From: Bradyrhizobium sp.
GTDB lineage: Bacteria > Pseudomonadota > Alphaproteobacteria > Rhizobiales > Xanthobacteraceae
NCBI GenBank assembly: GCA_028290305.1
Contig: JAQGKC010000153.1
Span: 1 to 11,455 of the forward strand
Direction of reading: 5' to 3'
DNA: 11,455 bases
A program made the translations under genes and the position numbers. The notes under the pieces were generated by a model that ran no database searches, was not told the DNA's origin, and saw only the letters and a program-made list of their open reading frames with translations. This document shows positions 1 to 7,032 of the stretch, piece by piece; within the stretch, counting starts at the first letter, position 1, and the number at the start of each line of letters is the position of its first letter.

Positions 1-1
1 A

Positions 2-385
2 GCGGACGATGGTGTATGGGATGCCGGAGGTCTTGATCAGTTTCTCTTGGGCGACCTTGGCGCGGAAATAGCCATTGTCTGTCCGGTCGATTGCGACGAT
101 GGAGAGCGCGACATGGTGTCGGACACCGGCTGCGGCCTCCGCCGCGAGAAGGTTGCGGCCGGAGGTCTCGAAGAACTCCAGCACCGCCTCGTCTTCAAAT
201 GAGGGCGAATTGGCGAGGTCGATCACCACCTGCGCGCCGGCCAGGGCCTCTTTGAGCCCCTCGCCGGTGATGGTGTTGACGCCGCTGTTGGGCGAGGCGG
301 CGAGGACTTCGTGGCCACCCTGTCGCAGAATGGCGACGGTCTTCGAGCCGATCAGGCCGGTACCGCCGATCACAACGATCTTCAT
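2..385 (-). CDS. NAD(P)-binding NmrA/SDR-type protein, C-terminus outside window
   Basis: This is the first 128 codons of a minus-strand gene that runs off the left edge. The protein begins MKIVVIGGTGLIGSKTV, a Rossmann nucleotide-binding start with the glycine-rich motif GGTGLIG at about residues 7-13. Further on it has VVIDLANSPSFED and HHVALSIVAIDR, which fit the second half of an atypical short-chain dehydrogenase of the NmrA/NAD(P)H-binding type (TMR-like). Such proteins bind NAD(P)H in the cytoplasm and act as reductases or redox sensors; the substrate cannot be told from sequence. The start at 385 is supported by a strong ribosome site, GGGAGG, a few bases upstream. It lies 203 bp downstream of ccdA on the same strand, with a short tandem repeat just before it, so it probably has its own promoter. 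Family is fairly certain; function is not. Confidence 0.8.
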   Translation of the reverse strand, partial: MKIVVIGGTGLIGSKTVAILRQGGHEVLAASPNSGVNTITGEGLKEALAGAQVVIDLANSPSFEDEAVLEFFETSGRNLLAAEAAAGVRHHVALSIVAIDRTDNGYFRAKVAQEKLIKTSGIPYTIVR

Positions 386-403
386 GGTTGACCTCCCTTA
401 TCG

Positions 404-437
404 ATGACTGGAGATCCTAGATGATTGGAGGTCCTTA
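404..437. repeat. imperfect 17-bp tandem repeat upstream of the SDR-type gene
   Basis: Two near-identical blocks lie head to tail: ATGACTGGAGATCCTA at 404 and ATGATTGGAGGTCCTTA at 421, a 17-bp period. They sit 19-52 bases upstream of the start codon of the minus-strand NmrA/SDR-type gene. Direct repeats in this position can be binding sites for a regulator, but no regulator is identified and chance cannot be excluded. Confidence 0.35.
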
Positions 438-588
438 AATGAGTTCGAGACGACGGTTCGAATGCTACTGAGACAAAATGTCGCCAGCATCACATGCCGC
501 GCGGCTTCTCAGACGCACAAGCGGAAATACCCAAACCGAGCAGACGTTGTCGCTTTACCCCGTAAAAGCGGACATCCGATCTGCGCAT

Positions 589-1323
589 TTAGCCAAAATT
601 CTGCAGCGCCGGAAACGTCTCCAGCAGCCAGATGCTGACGGTGGATACCGCGCCGGTGAGAAAGCCGACACCGGTGATGACCAGCAGCACGCCCATCGCC
701 CGCTCGACATTGGCGAGATGCCGCTTCATCCGCGAGAACAGCGACGAGAACTGTTCGACCATGAAAGCAGCGATCAAAAACGGAATTCCCAGCCCCGCGG
801 AATAGACCGCGAGCAGGCCCGCGCCTTTCGCCACCGTCGCCTCGGCGGCGGCGACCGACAGGATAGCCGCGAGGATTGGGCCGATGCAGGGTGTCCAGCC
901 GAACGCAAAGGCCAGACCCATCACATAAGCCCCCCACAAGCCCACCGGCTTTGGAATCGGCAACCGCCCTTCCCGCATCAGGAAGCCGATCCGCGTCAGC
1001 CCGAGGAAGTGCAGGCCCATGATGATGATGACGATGCCGGCGATAATCGAGAGCTCGGCCGACCAGGCACGGATCAGCGTCCCGATCAGGGAGGCACTGG
1101 CGCCGAGCGCCACGAAAACGGTGGAAAAGCCGAGCACGAACATGACGGCCGAAATCATCACCGCGCGCTTCGAGGACGACACCGCCTCATCATTGGCGAC
1201 ATGCTCGATGGTCGCGCCGGTCAGATAGATCAGATAGGGCGGCACCAAAGGCAGCACGCACGGCGACAGAAAGCTGACGAGACCGGCAATCAGCGCCGCA
1301 GGAATCGAGACATCATGAATCAT
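589..1323 (-). CDS. ccdA: cytochrome c biogenesis protein CcdA (thiol-disulfide membrane transporter)
   Basis: The 244-aa protein is a full-length CcdA, the short relative of the DsbD membrane domain. It carries electrons from cytoplasmic thioredoxin across the inner membrane to periplasmic thiol proteins, for example for reducing apocytochrome c or TlpA-like partners. About six hydrophobic helices are visible. The two redox cysteines sit in the expected places: SPCVLPLVPPYL near residue 22 and FGWTPCIGP near residue 146, each followed by proline-rich signature sequence. The start is the ATG at 1323 giving MIHDVSIPAAL, which places the first helix correctly; no strong ribosome site is seen in front. 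No other cytochrome c maturation gene is nearby, so it stands alone here. A small hypothetical gene lies 168 bp upstream on the same strand. Family assignment is firm; the periplasmic partner is unknown. Confidence 0.95.
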   Translation of the reverse strand: MIHDVSIPAALIAGLVSFLSPCVLPLVPPYLIYLTGATIEHVANDEAVSSSKRAVMISAVMFVLGFSTVFVALGASASLIGTLIRAWSAELSIIAGIVIIIMGLHFLGLTRIGFLMREGRLPIPKPVGLWGAYVMGLAFAFGWTPCIGPILAAILSVAAAEATVAKGAGLLAVYSAGLGIPFLIAAFMVEQFSSLFSRMKRHLANVERAMGVLLVITGVGFLTGAVSTVSIWLLETFPALQNFG

Positions 1324-1491
1324 GCAGTCATCGCCATCGTTGATAATGTGCGGCGCGCTGCCTTGGCCGAGCCTGATGTCGGAAAGCGCCGGGGTGATCC
1401 GGCTTCATGTAGCCGATGCGCGGGATTTTCTCGATCAACAATACGGCACCGCGACAGCCCGGGCGGGCACCGCCGGCGCGACGTTGCCTTG

Positions 1492-1830
1492 CTATTTGAC
1501 CAGCTTCAGCAAAGTCGGGGGACGCCGCCGTTGGCCTTGCGGCAAGATTGGAGCTTGCGATCTTTCCGCGGGCCCGTCGTCCGGCATCATCGTATCGCAC
1601 AATGCCTTCAATTCCGAATCCGCAATTCGATTGAGCTTCATCCGAAGCTGGAGAATCGCCACGGATACCAATGACGCAGTCTCCTGGTCGGTACTGGCGA
1701 TGAGAACCGCCCGGCACTCCTCAAGAGTTGCCAGGACCGAATGCAATCGTTGTTCTGAATTAGCCACCGGCGTTTTTTCCGTTACCGAGCTTACGAGGTG
1801 AGGTCGAGGCAATCCAGTCGGCCGTTTCAT
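1492..1830 (-). CDS. small hypothetical protein overlapping the cysteine hydrolase gene
   Basis: This encodes a 112-aa protein with no catalytic motif I recognise. The middle (about residues 25-80) is predicted helical: EQRLHSVLATLEECRAVL, then ETASLVSVAILQLRMKLNRI. The C-terminal tail is basic and proline-rich, ending RRRPPTLLKLVK. The ATG at 1830 is preferred because GGAG lies at ideal distance before it; an ATG four codons upstream (1842) and the longer frame to 1896 have weaker sites. The gene overlaps the 3' end of the isochorismatase-like gene by about 70 bp in another frame, so the two are probably translationally coupled. It resembles conserved hypothetical proteins of Bradyrhizobium as I remember them. 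Function unknown; possibly a helical regulatory or partner protein. Confidence 0.65.
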   Translation of the reverse strand: MKRPTGLPRPHLVSSVTEKTPVANSEQRLHSVLATLEECRAVLIASTDQETASLVSVAILQLRMKLNRIADSELKALCDTMMPDDGPAERSQAPILPQGQRRRPPTLLKLVK

Positions 1831-2365
1831 ATACTTCTCCATAAAGTCCGGAAATCTTCGAAACGACACGGTGGATTTGGTCGGCTGGCACGTCATCGAG
1901 CGCGTGGCTGGCCGAAGCGTCGCACAAATAAGCGGCCTTGTGGTTGCGGTGAAACGCGTCGATCAAGGTCGAAAGGCAGGCCGATTCGCCCGCAAATCCA
2001 GCGAGCACGATGCCGCCGCGGCTTTGGTTCACCATCGCGGTGAAGGGCTCGCAAGAGTAGCAAGACGGGCTGCCGCGCTCGAATACCATCTCGTTGCGAC
2101 ACGGCTCAAAACCCTCGATCCAGCGGACGAACGGCGTTGCACGATTGAAAAATGCCGACTCATTGAGCATGCGGATGAATGCGACCGGCAAACCGATTTC
2201 GCGCGAGTGATCCAGGACCCGTCGGCAATTGTCCAGCGCACGATCGATCTCGGAAATCGCCAGCAGACGTGGCTTCGCCAGATATTCCTGCTGCATATCG
2301 ACAAACACGATGATCGGGACGCTCGATGAATTTGCGAATGTCCGAAGGCTTACAACTGAAGTCAC
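1760..2365 (-). CDS. isochorismatase-like cysteine hydrolase (GTG start)
   Basis: The 201-aa protein belongs to the isochorismatase-like (cysteine hydrolase) fold, cytoplasmic enzymes that cleave amide or vinyl-ether bonds. Visible marks are the first beta strand with the catalytic aspartate, IIVFVDMQQEYL (Asp near residue 23), and the nucleophile loop LAGFAGESACLSTLIDA (Cys near 130). The family's usual catalytic lysine is not evident: no lysine occurs between about residues 60 and 115, where SPSCYSCEPF stands. The chosen start is GTG at 2365, preceded at good distance by AAAGGT; the in-frame extension to 2440 needs a TTG and adds an arginine-rich stretch without family likeness. It is divergent from a LysR-type regulator, a typical regulator-target layout, and overlaps the next minus-strand gene. 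Substrate unknown. Confidence 0.82.
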   Translation of the reverse strand: MTSVVSLRTFANSSSVPIIVFVDMQQEYLAKPRLLAISEIDRALDNCRRVLDHSREIGLPVAFIRMLNESAFFNRATPFVRWIEGFEPCRNEMVFERGSPSCYSCEPFTAMVNQSRGGIVLAGFAGESACLSTLIDAFHRNHKAAYLCDASASHALDDVPADQIHRVVSKISGLYGEVYETADWIASTSPRKLGNGKNAGG

Positions 2366-2369
2366 GCGC

Positions 2370-2444
2370 TTACCTTTCGATGGCAGGACGGCTTTCGGCC
2401 GACACGCCGTATTCCCCCGGGACGCCCGCCTCGACGGCAAACAT
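2370..2444 (-). CDS. possible 24-aa leader ORF before the cysteine hydrolase
   Basis: A short ATG frame reads MFAVEAGVPGEYGVSAESRP and ends AIER, with its TAA stop four bases before the GTG of the hydrolase. Its end contains the GAAAGGT that serves as the hydrolase ribosome site, so its translation would affect the next gene. No strong ribosome site precedes it. It may be a leader peptide, a remnant, or chance. Confidence 0.2.
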   Translation of the reverse strand: MFAVEAGVPGEYGVSAESRPAIER

Positions 2445-2530
2445 CAGTGCTAAAACGGGTTGCCCTGGACCCGCCATGGTTGTCGTTCGCCCAGTATTCT
2501 GCCAAGTTTAGCGGACGAAGAGGGCTTTGT

Positions 2531-3577
2531 ATGCGTCTGGCGCTGGAAAGGGGCGTTCCCCAGGAGGAACGCCACAAGATCGCTCTCGGTGGTCTCACGG
2601 ATTGGGACGCGGCCAGGGTTTTTCTGGAGGTCGTCCGCTGCGGGAGCTTTAGATCCGCGGCTGAGCGGCTCGAACTGTCCATCAACGTCGTTCGCAGGCG
2701 AATCGATGACTTTGAGCGGCAAATCGGCGCCACACTGTTCACGCGCGACGTCCATGGCACCCGCCTGACCGATGAAGGCTCGTTGGTTGTTTCGGCTGTC
2801 GAACGCATGGAGGCCGCTTCGTTCGACTTGTTGCGCGCCAGCAATTCCGTCACCAACACGCTCTCGGGCGAAGTCCGGGTTGCCGTCACCGAGGGCCTCG
2901 GAACATTTTGGCTGGCGCCTCGGCTCGTCGAATTTCAACAATCGTTCCCGAACATTCTCGTCGATCTTCATTGTGCGATGCGCTCTGCCGACGTGTCGAG
3001 GCATGAGGCCGACGTGGCGATCCATCTGTCGCGGCCAGCCGCGCTTGACGTCAAACTGGTCCGGCTCGGCCGAATGCATCTGATGCTCTTTGCCAGCCAG
3101 AAATACATCGATACTTTCGGCGCGCCGAAAACCGCCGACGAGCTGGTCAAGCACCGGCTCGTGATGCAGGTCGCCGATCAGATCGCGGCCAAAGAGACGT
3201 TCGAAAGCTGGTTTCCCGGCCATTCCCAGCAAGACCTGTTGGTGATGAAAACCAACGTCAGCAGCGCCAATTACTGGGCCGTTGCCAACGGCGCCGGTAT
3301 TGGCGTATTCCCGACATACGCCTGTGCGCTTGGCGGGAATATAATACCTCTCGAGATCGAATTGCGCCAGCCATTCGATATTTGGCTGTCCTATCATCCC
3401 GGTAGCGGCCGTATTCCCCGGGTGCGCCGCATGATCGACTGGCTGGTGGAAGCCTTCAATCCGGCAAAATTCCCGTGGTTTAAGGACGAATTCATCCATC
3501 CAAGCGAGCTTAAAGCGGTGTATAAGGGTGAATCCCTGACCCATCTGTTTGGGGGATTCTCGACCGAAGGACGGTAA
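2531..3577 (+). CDS. LysR-type transcriptional regulator
   Basis: The 348-aa protein has the N-terminal winged helix-turn-helix of LysR regulators (about residues 23-82): DWDAARVFLEVVRCGSFRSA, then a recognition helix region LELSINVVRRRIDDFERQIG and the wing LFTRDVHGTRLTDEG. The rest is a periplasmic-binding-protein-like effector domain beginning GEVRVAVTEGLGTFWLAPRL. It acts as a cytoplasmic DNA-binding tetramer responding to a small molecule. The start at 2531 is chosen because GAGGG lies 6 bases upstream; a GTG at 2447 would add 28 residues in the divergent promoter region. The C-terminus carries about 40 residues beyond the usual fold (PAKFPWFKDEFIHPSELKAV onward), so the protein is longer than the usual 300 residues. 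Likely target: the divergent cysteine hydrolase gene, 165 bp away start to start. Confidence 0.92.
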   Translation: MRLALERGVPQEERHKIALGGLTDWDAARVFLEVVRCGSFRSAAERLELSINVVRRRIDDFERQIGATLFTRDVHGTRLTDEGSLVVSAVERMEAASFDLLRASNSVTNTLSGEVRVAVTEGLGTFWLAPRLVEFQQSFPNILVDLHCAMRSADVSRHEADVAIHLSRPAALDVKLVRLGRMHLMLFASQKYIDTFGAPKTADELVKHRLVMQVADQIAAKETFESWFPGHSQQDLLVMKTNVSSANYWAVANGAGIGVFPTYACALGGNIIPLEIELRQPFDIWLSYHPGSGRIPRVRRMIDWLVEAFNPAKFPWFKDEFIHPSELKAVYKGESLTHLFGGFSTEGR

Positions 3578-3584
3578 AAGCAGA

Positions 3585-3980
3585 ATGAACAAATCAGCGG
3601 CAAAGAAGATGAAGCAGCGCAGTGCTGGAAAACCTGACATTGAGCTGGGCAAGCGTATTCGACTCCGGCGTGTCGAGCAGCGAATCTCACAGGCGGAGCT
3701 CGGCGACCAACTTGGTGTCAGCTTCCAGCAGGTTCAAAAGTACGAGAAGGGCGTCAACCGCGTCGGTGCCGCTCGTCTTCAGCAAATTGCCACTGCGCTC
3801 GATGTGCCCGTCACATTCTTCTATGATGGCGACGGCAAGGCACGCGAGGTCGAAAGCCTGCTGTTTCTCGACAGCGCCTTTAGCCTGAGACTGCTGCGAG
3901 CCTACAGCAAGATCAAGGATCAGACCGTGCAGCGTCAGCTGGTATCCCTGATGGAATCGATCGCCGCGAACGAAGACTAG
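3585..3980 (+). CDS. XRE-family helix-turn-helix DNA-binding protein
   Basis: The 131-aa protein has a lysine-rich N-terminus (MNKSAAKKMKQRSAGKP) followed by a classical Cro/CI-type helix-turn-helix at about residues 20-75: ELGKRIRLRRVEQRISQAEL, then LGVSFQQVQKYEKGVNRVGA and LQQIATALDVPVTFFYDG. The remainder (SAFSLRLLRAYSKIKDQTVQ, then LVSLMESIA) is helical and probably serves dimerisation. It is a predicted transcriptional regulator, of a type present in several paralogous copies in Bradyrhizobium. The ATG at 3585 lies 7 bp after the LysR stop; an in-frame TTG at 3549 would overlap the LysR gene. AAGGACGG lies rather far upstream, so translation may be coupled to LysR. No toxin gene is adjacent, so an antitoxin role is not supported. 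A REP-like palindrome follows the stop directly. Confidence 0.9.
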   Translation: MNKSAAKKMKQRSAGKPDIELGKRIRLRRVEQRISQAELGDQLGVSFQQVQKYEKGVNRVGAARLQQIATALDVPVTFFYDGDGKAREVESLLFLDSAFSLRLLRAYSKIKDQTVQRQLVSLMESIAANED

Positions 3981-4127
3981 CGCATGATCCGCCAAATGCG
4001 GGCGGTTCGGTAAAAAGATCATGCGCTCTTTGGTTTGAGCGCGATCTCGAAACAAACGAAGTCGTTTGTTCGGCAAAACCGGCTTCCACTTTTGCCGATC
4101 GTGCCCCAGACAATCGAGACCGTCTGG
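3981..4127. repeat. REP-like composite palindrome between convergent genes
   Basis: The convergent gap holds several nested inverted repeats: CGCATGATC at 3981-3989 with GATCATGCG at 4017-4025; AACAAACGA at 4051-4059 with TCGTTTGTT at 4062-4070; CGGCAAAA at 4071-4078 with TTTTGCCG at 4090-4097; and CCAGAC at 4106-4111 with GTCTGG at 4122-4127. The outer arms GCATGATC (3982) and GATCGTGC (4097-4104) also nearly pair. This matches, from memory, the dispersed intergenic palindromes of Bradyrhizobium and relatives. Likely a REP/RPE-type element that can also fold in RNA and stop transcription from either side. Confidence 0.7.
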
Positions 4128-4147
4128 CCGATCCCAGCCTCGCTTCT

Positions 4148-5797
4148 CTAACTTGCAGCGCCGCGGACACGATCGATCAGCGCAAGCGGATCGTTCGGCA
4201 GCGTATCGCCGCGCCAGGCTACATGCTGGTCCGGGCGCGACAACACGAGCCTGCTATCTTGGAAAATGGCGGTCGTTGGCCGCTCGATCTCGATCACCTT
4301 GAGCGGCACGCCCCTGTTGCGAGCGGCAGCCTCAAGCGCCGCAACATCCACCGCTGGATCGAACCTCAGCAGGGTGAACTCCGGCCCCATTGCATCGTAG
4401 AGCGAGCCGCCATCTTCGCACCACAGATGCGGGGTGCGGCAACCCGGGACGGTCGACGGCGTATAGCTGTTCATCGAATAGGCCGGCTGTTCGGCGCCGT
4501 CATAGGCAATGATCGGTGAGCGGTCATAATAGGTGCCGAAGTTGAGACCTGCACAGGCATATTGCTGGACGTTGATCTCGTAGGCGAGACGCCCGACCTC
4601 GCGCCGCGCCAACTCGCCCTGTGATCCCGCATCTTCGATTTCATCGGGCACCGCGCCGCGGCGGCGAATTTCAGCCTCGGCGTGCGACATCGCGAAACGC
4701 GAGACCTGGCTGGTGATCGGCCAACGCTCCGCCTCATAAGCGTCGAGAATAGACGCGGGCGCCCAACCATTGAGATGAGCGGCAAGCAGCCACGACAGGT
4801 TCATGGCGTCGGCAATCCCGGCGTTCATGCCGTAACCGGCATAGGGCACCCAGATATGCGCCGCATCGCCGGCGATGAACGCGCAACGGTCGCGAAACTT
4901 GTTCGCGATCAGGCGGCGTCCGCACCAATCCTCTTTCGAGATGATGTCGTAGTTGAAGTCCGCCCCCACGCCAAGAATGGTTCGGAGGCAGGCGTCGCGA
5001 TCAACGGCCTCGAAGTCGGTCTCGCCGGGCTTCATGTAATTATGCACCAGCCATCGCTCGCGGCCGTCGATCGCATACACCATGCCGGAGCGCCGCGGGT
5101 TGATCGCGCCAGTACCCCAGGCATTCGCATGCTGCTGACGAGCGATCAGCCCGGGTGCGCGAATATACGTCGATTGCACGCGCTGAATGATGGCGTCGCC
5201 GGTCAGCTCAGCGCCGATCGCCTTGCGGACGACGGAGCGCGCGCCATCGCAACCGATGAGATAGCGACCGCTCAAACGCCTGACAGATCCGGTTTCGAGA
5301 TCGCGAAGGCTGACGGTCGCGGAGTTATCCCCCACCACCACGTCTTCGACCGACGTCCGGTTGACGATGTGGATGCGTGGCTGCGCAGCGGCATGCTCGA
5401 ACAGGATCGGTTCGAGAAAGATCTGGTTGATGCGATGGGGCGGCTCCGGCGTCGGCCAGTTGCAGTCCGGGCCATCCTTCATGGTGAAACGATCGCGGCG
5501 GCAGGGAATTGGAATGCGCGCCAGTTCCTGCCCGGTAAACGAGGTCCGGTAACTGATGTCATGCGGATAATCGGCCGGCAATCCGGCGTTGCGCACCTTT
5601 TCCGCTAGACCGAGCCGCCGGAAGATTTCCATGGTGCGGGCCGCGACATGGTTGCATTTTGGTTCCGGAGGCGCGGCGCGCGCGCGCGTCTCCACCACCG
5701 TGACGTCGATACCTCGCCACGCCAGATCGATCGCGAGCGTGAGCCCGACCGGTCCTGCCCCCACGATCAGCACGTCAGACCCAGTCATTCCAGGCAT
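4148..5797 (-). CDS. FAD-dependent aromatic hydroxylase (PHBH/MhpA-like group A monooxygenase)
   Basis: The 549-aa protein has the full architecture of single-component group A flavin monooxygenases, which use NAD(P)H and O2 to hydroxylate aromatic rings in the cytoplasm. The ADP-binding fold DVLIVGAGPVGLTLAIDLAW is at residues 8-27, the DG motif GCDGARSVVRKAIG near 182-195, and the GD flavin motif FIAGDAAHIWVPYAGYGMNA near 307-326. The last 100 residues (about 451-535, ending in RPDQHVAWRG) resemble the thioredoxin-like C-terminal domain of phenol hydroxylase and MhpA relatives. ATGs at 5797 and 5788 are both possible; neither has a strong ribosome site. It lies 42 bp downstream of a Bug-type binding protein on the same strand, suggesting co-expression for uptake and hydroxylation of one compound. 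No ring-cleavage gene is present to identify the substrate. Confidence 0.92.
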   Translation of the reverse strand: MPGMTGSDVLIVGAGPVGLTLAIDLAWRGIDVTVVETRARAAPPEPKCNHVAARTMEIFRRLGLAEKVRNAGLPADYPHDISYRTSFTGQELARIPIPCRRDRFTMKDGPDCNWPTPEPPHRINQIFLEPILFEHAAAQPRIHIVNRTSVEDVVVGDNSATVSLRDLETGSVRRLSGRYLIGCDGARSVVRKAIGAELTGDAIIQRVQSTYIRAPGLIARQQHANAWGTGAINPRRSGMVYAIDGRERWLVHNYMKPGETDFEAVDRDACLRTILGVGADFNYDIISKEDWCGRRLIANKFRDRCAFIAGDAAHIWVPYAGYGMNAGIADAMNLSWLLAAHLNGWAPASILDAYEAERWPITSQVSRFAMSHAEAEIRRRGAVPDEIEDAGSQGELARREVGRLAYEINVQQYACAGLNFGTYYDRSPIIAYDGAEQPAYSMNSYTPSTVPGCRTPHLWCEDGGSLYDAMGPEFTLLRFDPAVDVAALEAAARNRGVPLKVIEIERPTTAIFQDSRLVLSRPDQHVAWRGDTLPNDPLALIDRVRGAAS

Positions 5798-5839
5798 GAC
5801 GCGCGCTTATGTACCGAGAACTTCACCGAGGACATGCCG

Positions 5840-6823
5840 TCATTCCAGCTGGACGCCCGAATTCCTGACGATGACCGCCCAACGGTCGACTTCGCTCTTC
5901 ACGTAAGCCGCAAAACTGTCCGGGGTCGATCCGTCCAGAGGCTCCAGCGCAATCGCCGTCAGCTTGTTGCGCGTTTTGGGATCGTCAACCAGCTTTCCGA
6001 TCTGCGCAGCCAACTGGTCGACGATCGCGCGGGGCACGCCGGCGGGCGCGACCACGCCCTGCCATGCGACAAGCTCAAAACCGGCAAGGCCGCCTTCGGC
6101 CAGCGTCGGAATGTCAGGCACCGCGGCGACCCGCTTCGGCGTGGTCACGCCGAGGACCCTGACCTTGCCCTCGCGGATCTGCGGCAATGCCGGTTGAATA
6201 TCCACCACCATAAAAGGAATGTGGCCCGCGATCACATCGAGCATCGCCGGCATGGCGCCGCGATACGGCACGTGCCGGATATCGATTCCCGCCGCAGCCC
6301 TGAGCATTTCGGCACCCAGATGCTGCGGACTGCCATTGCCGGCCGAACCATAGGCCAGCCCCGGTTTCGATTTGGCGTAAGCGATGAATTCGGACAGGGT
6401 CTTCACGGGAATCGACGGATTGATAATCAGCGCGAACGGCACCCCGGCTACCAGCGCGATCGGCGTAAAATCCTTCACCGGATCGTACGGCAGCTTCTTG
6501 TAGAGGGTCTTGTTGATGGCGAGCGTGGTCGAGGTCGCCATCAATAGCGTATAGCCATCCGGCTCGGCCCTTGCCACCCAATCCGCACCGAGTGATGTAC
6601 CCGCTCCCGGCTTGTTCTCGACGACGACGGTCGCACCAAGTCCGGACTGGAGCTGATCGGCGACCAGGCGGCCGAGGAAATCGGTGGTGCCACCCGCGGG
6701 ATAAGGCACGACCATCTTGATGGTTCGGCTGGGATAGGCCGCTTCGGCAACGGCCGGCAGTCCCGCCAGCAAAGCCAGCCCGCCGCTGCATCCGGCAATC
6801 ACCTCTCGGCGCGTCCACAGCAT
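5840..6823 (-). CDS. Bug-family (TctC-type) periplasmic solute-binding protein
   Basis: The 327-aa protein starts MLWTRREVIAGCSGG, a Tat-like signal with the arginine pair followed by a hydrophobic stretch and an AEA cleavage region near residue 28. The mature part opens YPSRTIKMVVPYPAGGTTDF and continues with ENKPGAGTSLGADWVA, LPYDPVKDFTPIAL and GSPQHLGAEML, all hallmarks of the Bug family of tripartite tricarboxylate transporter receptors. These bind carboxylates or aromatic acids in the periplasm. The ATG at 6823 is chosen because GGGAG precedes it at ideal distance; a GTG at 6841 is in frame but overlaps this site. No TctA/TctB membrane partners are in the window, common for orphan Bug genes. 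It is the first gene of the unit with the monooxygenase, and its upstream region holds a conspicuous dyad. Confidence 0.94.
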   Translation of the reverse strand: MLWTRREVIAGCSGGLALLAGLPAVAEAAYPSRTIKMVVPYPAGGTTDFLGRLVADQLQSGLGATVVVENKPGAGTSLGADWVARAEPDGYTLLMATSTTLAINKTLYKKLPYDPVKDFTPIALVAGVPFALIINPSIPVKTLSEFIAYAKSKPGLAYGSAGNGSPQHLGAEMLRAAAGIDIRHVPYRGAMPAMLDVIAGHIPFMVVDIQPALPQIREGKVRVLGVTTPKRVAAVPDIPTLAEGGLAGFELVAWQGVVAPAGVPRAIVDQLAAQIGKLVDDPKTRNKLTAIALEPLDGSTPDSFAAYVKSEVDRWAVIVRNSGVQLE

Positions 6824-6902
6824 TCGCTCTCCCAAGGACACATTTATTTTTTTCGGCGCGCGCCTTCGCGAACCACATTAACTACCGCCGCGACATATCA
6901 AA

Positions 6903-6949
6903 TGCCACAAAAGTCCAACCCAGGCTTTTGTGGCCGGGCTTTTGTGGCA
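6903..6949. promoter_or_regulatory. CTTTTGTGGCA dyad with a third half-site, candidate operator of the Bug/monooxygenase unit
   Basis: TGCCACAAAAG at 6903-6913 and CTTTTGTGGCA at 6939-6949 form a perfect 11-bp inverted repeat with a 25-bp spacer. A third copy, GCTTTTGTGGC at 6924-6934, lies inside, 14 bp before the last one. The group begins about 80 bases upstream of the Bug start codon. Three copies of one 10-mer in 47 bp is far from random and suggests a protein binding site, or a stem-loop; the binding protein is unknown. Confidence 0.55.
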
Positions 6950-6992
6950 GTGCAACAGCCGCAATAGCAACTTAATCAGAACGCAACTCTCA

Positions 6993-7032
6993 TGGGCTAA
7001 CATTCAAAGAACTGGGCTAACATTTAGAAAAC
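6993..7032. repeat. 20-bp tandem direct repeat upstream of the L,D-transpeptidase gene
   Basis: Two head-to-tail 20-bp units, each starting TGGGCTAACATT (6993 and 7013) and ending AC, agree at 17 of 20 positions. They end about 97 bp upstream of the transpeptidase start. The period of about two helix turns would place two bound proteins on the same DNA face, so a regulatory role is possible; a simple duplication is the alternative. Confidence 0.45.

Noticed and set aside
551..570. CGCTTTAC / GTAAAAGCG hairpin after ccdA
   Set aside because: It needs a bulged base and has no T-run, so it is too weak to call a terminator.
1324..1491. possible gene between ccdA and the small hypothetical gene
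   Set aside because: Minus-strand frames here run through stops or end just before ccdA; none shows a family motif. I see nothing supportable in this gap.
478..1674. 398-aa plus-strand frame
   Set aside because: It lies antisense to ccdA, is extremely rich in Arg, His, Gln and Asp with no domain likeness, and the minus strand gives a perfect CcdA.
2450..3652. 400-aa minus-strand frame
   Set aside because: Antisense shadow of the LysR and XRE genes; no recognisable fold, whereas the plus strand gives clear helix-turn-helix motifs.
3585..3980. XRE protein as antitoxin of a toxin-antitoxin pair
   Set aside because: No small toxin-like frame is adjacent on the same strand; a LysR gene precedes it and a repeat follows.
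4682..5608. 308-aa plus-strand frame
   Set aside because: Antisense to the FAD monooxygenase, whose flavin motifs are all in order; the plus frame has no motif.
5648..6547. 299-aa plus-strand frame
   Set aside because: Antisense to the Bug gene and the monooxygenase start; Arg/His-rich composition typical of a shadow frame.
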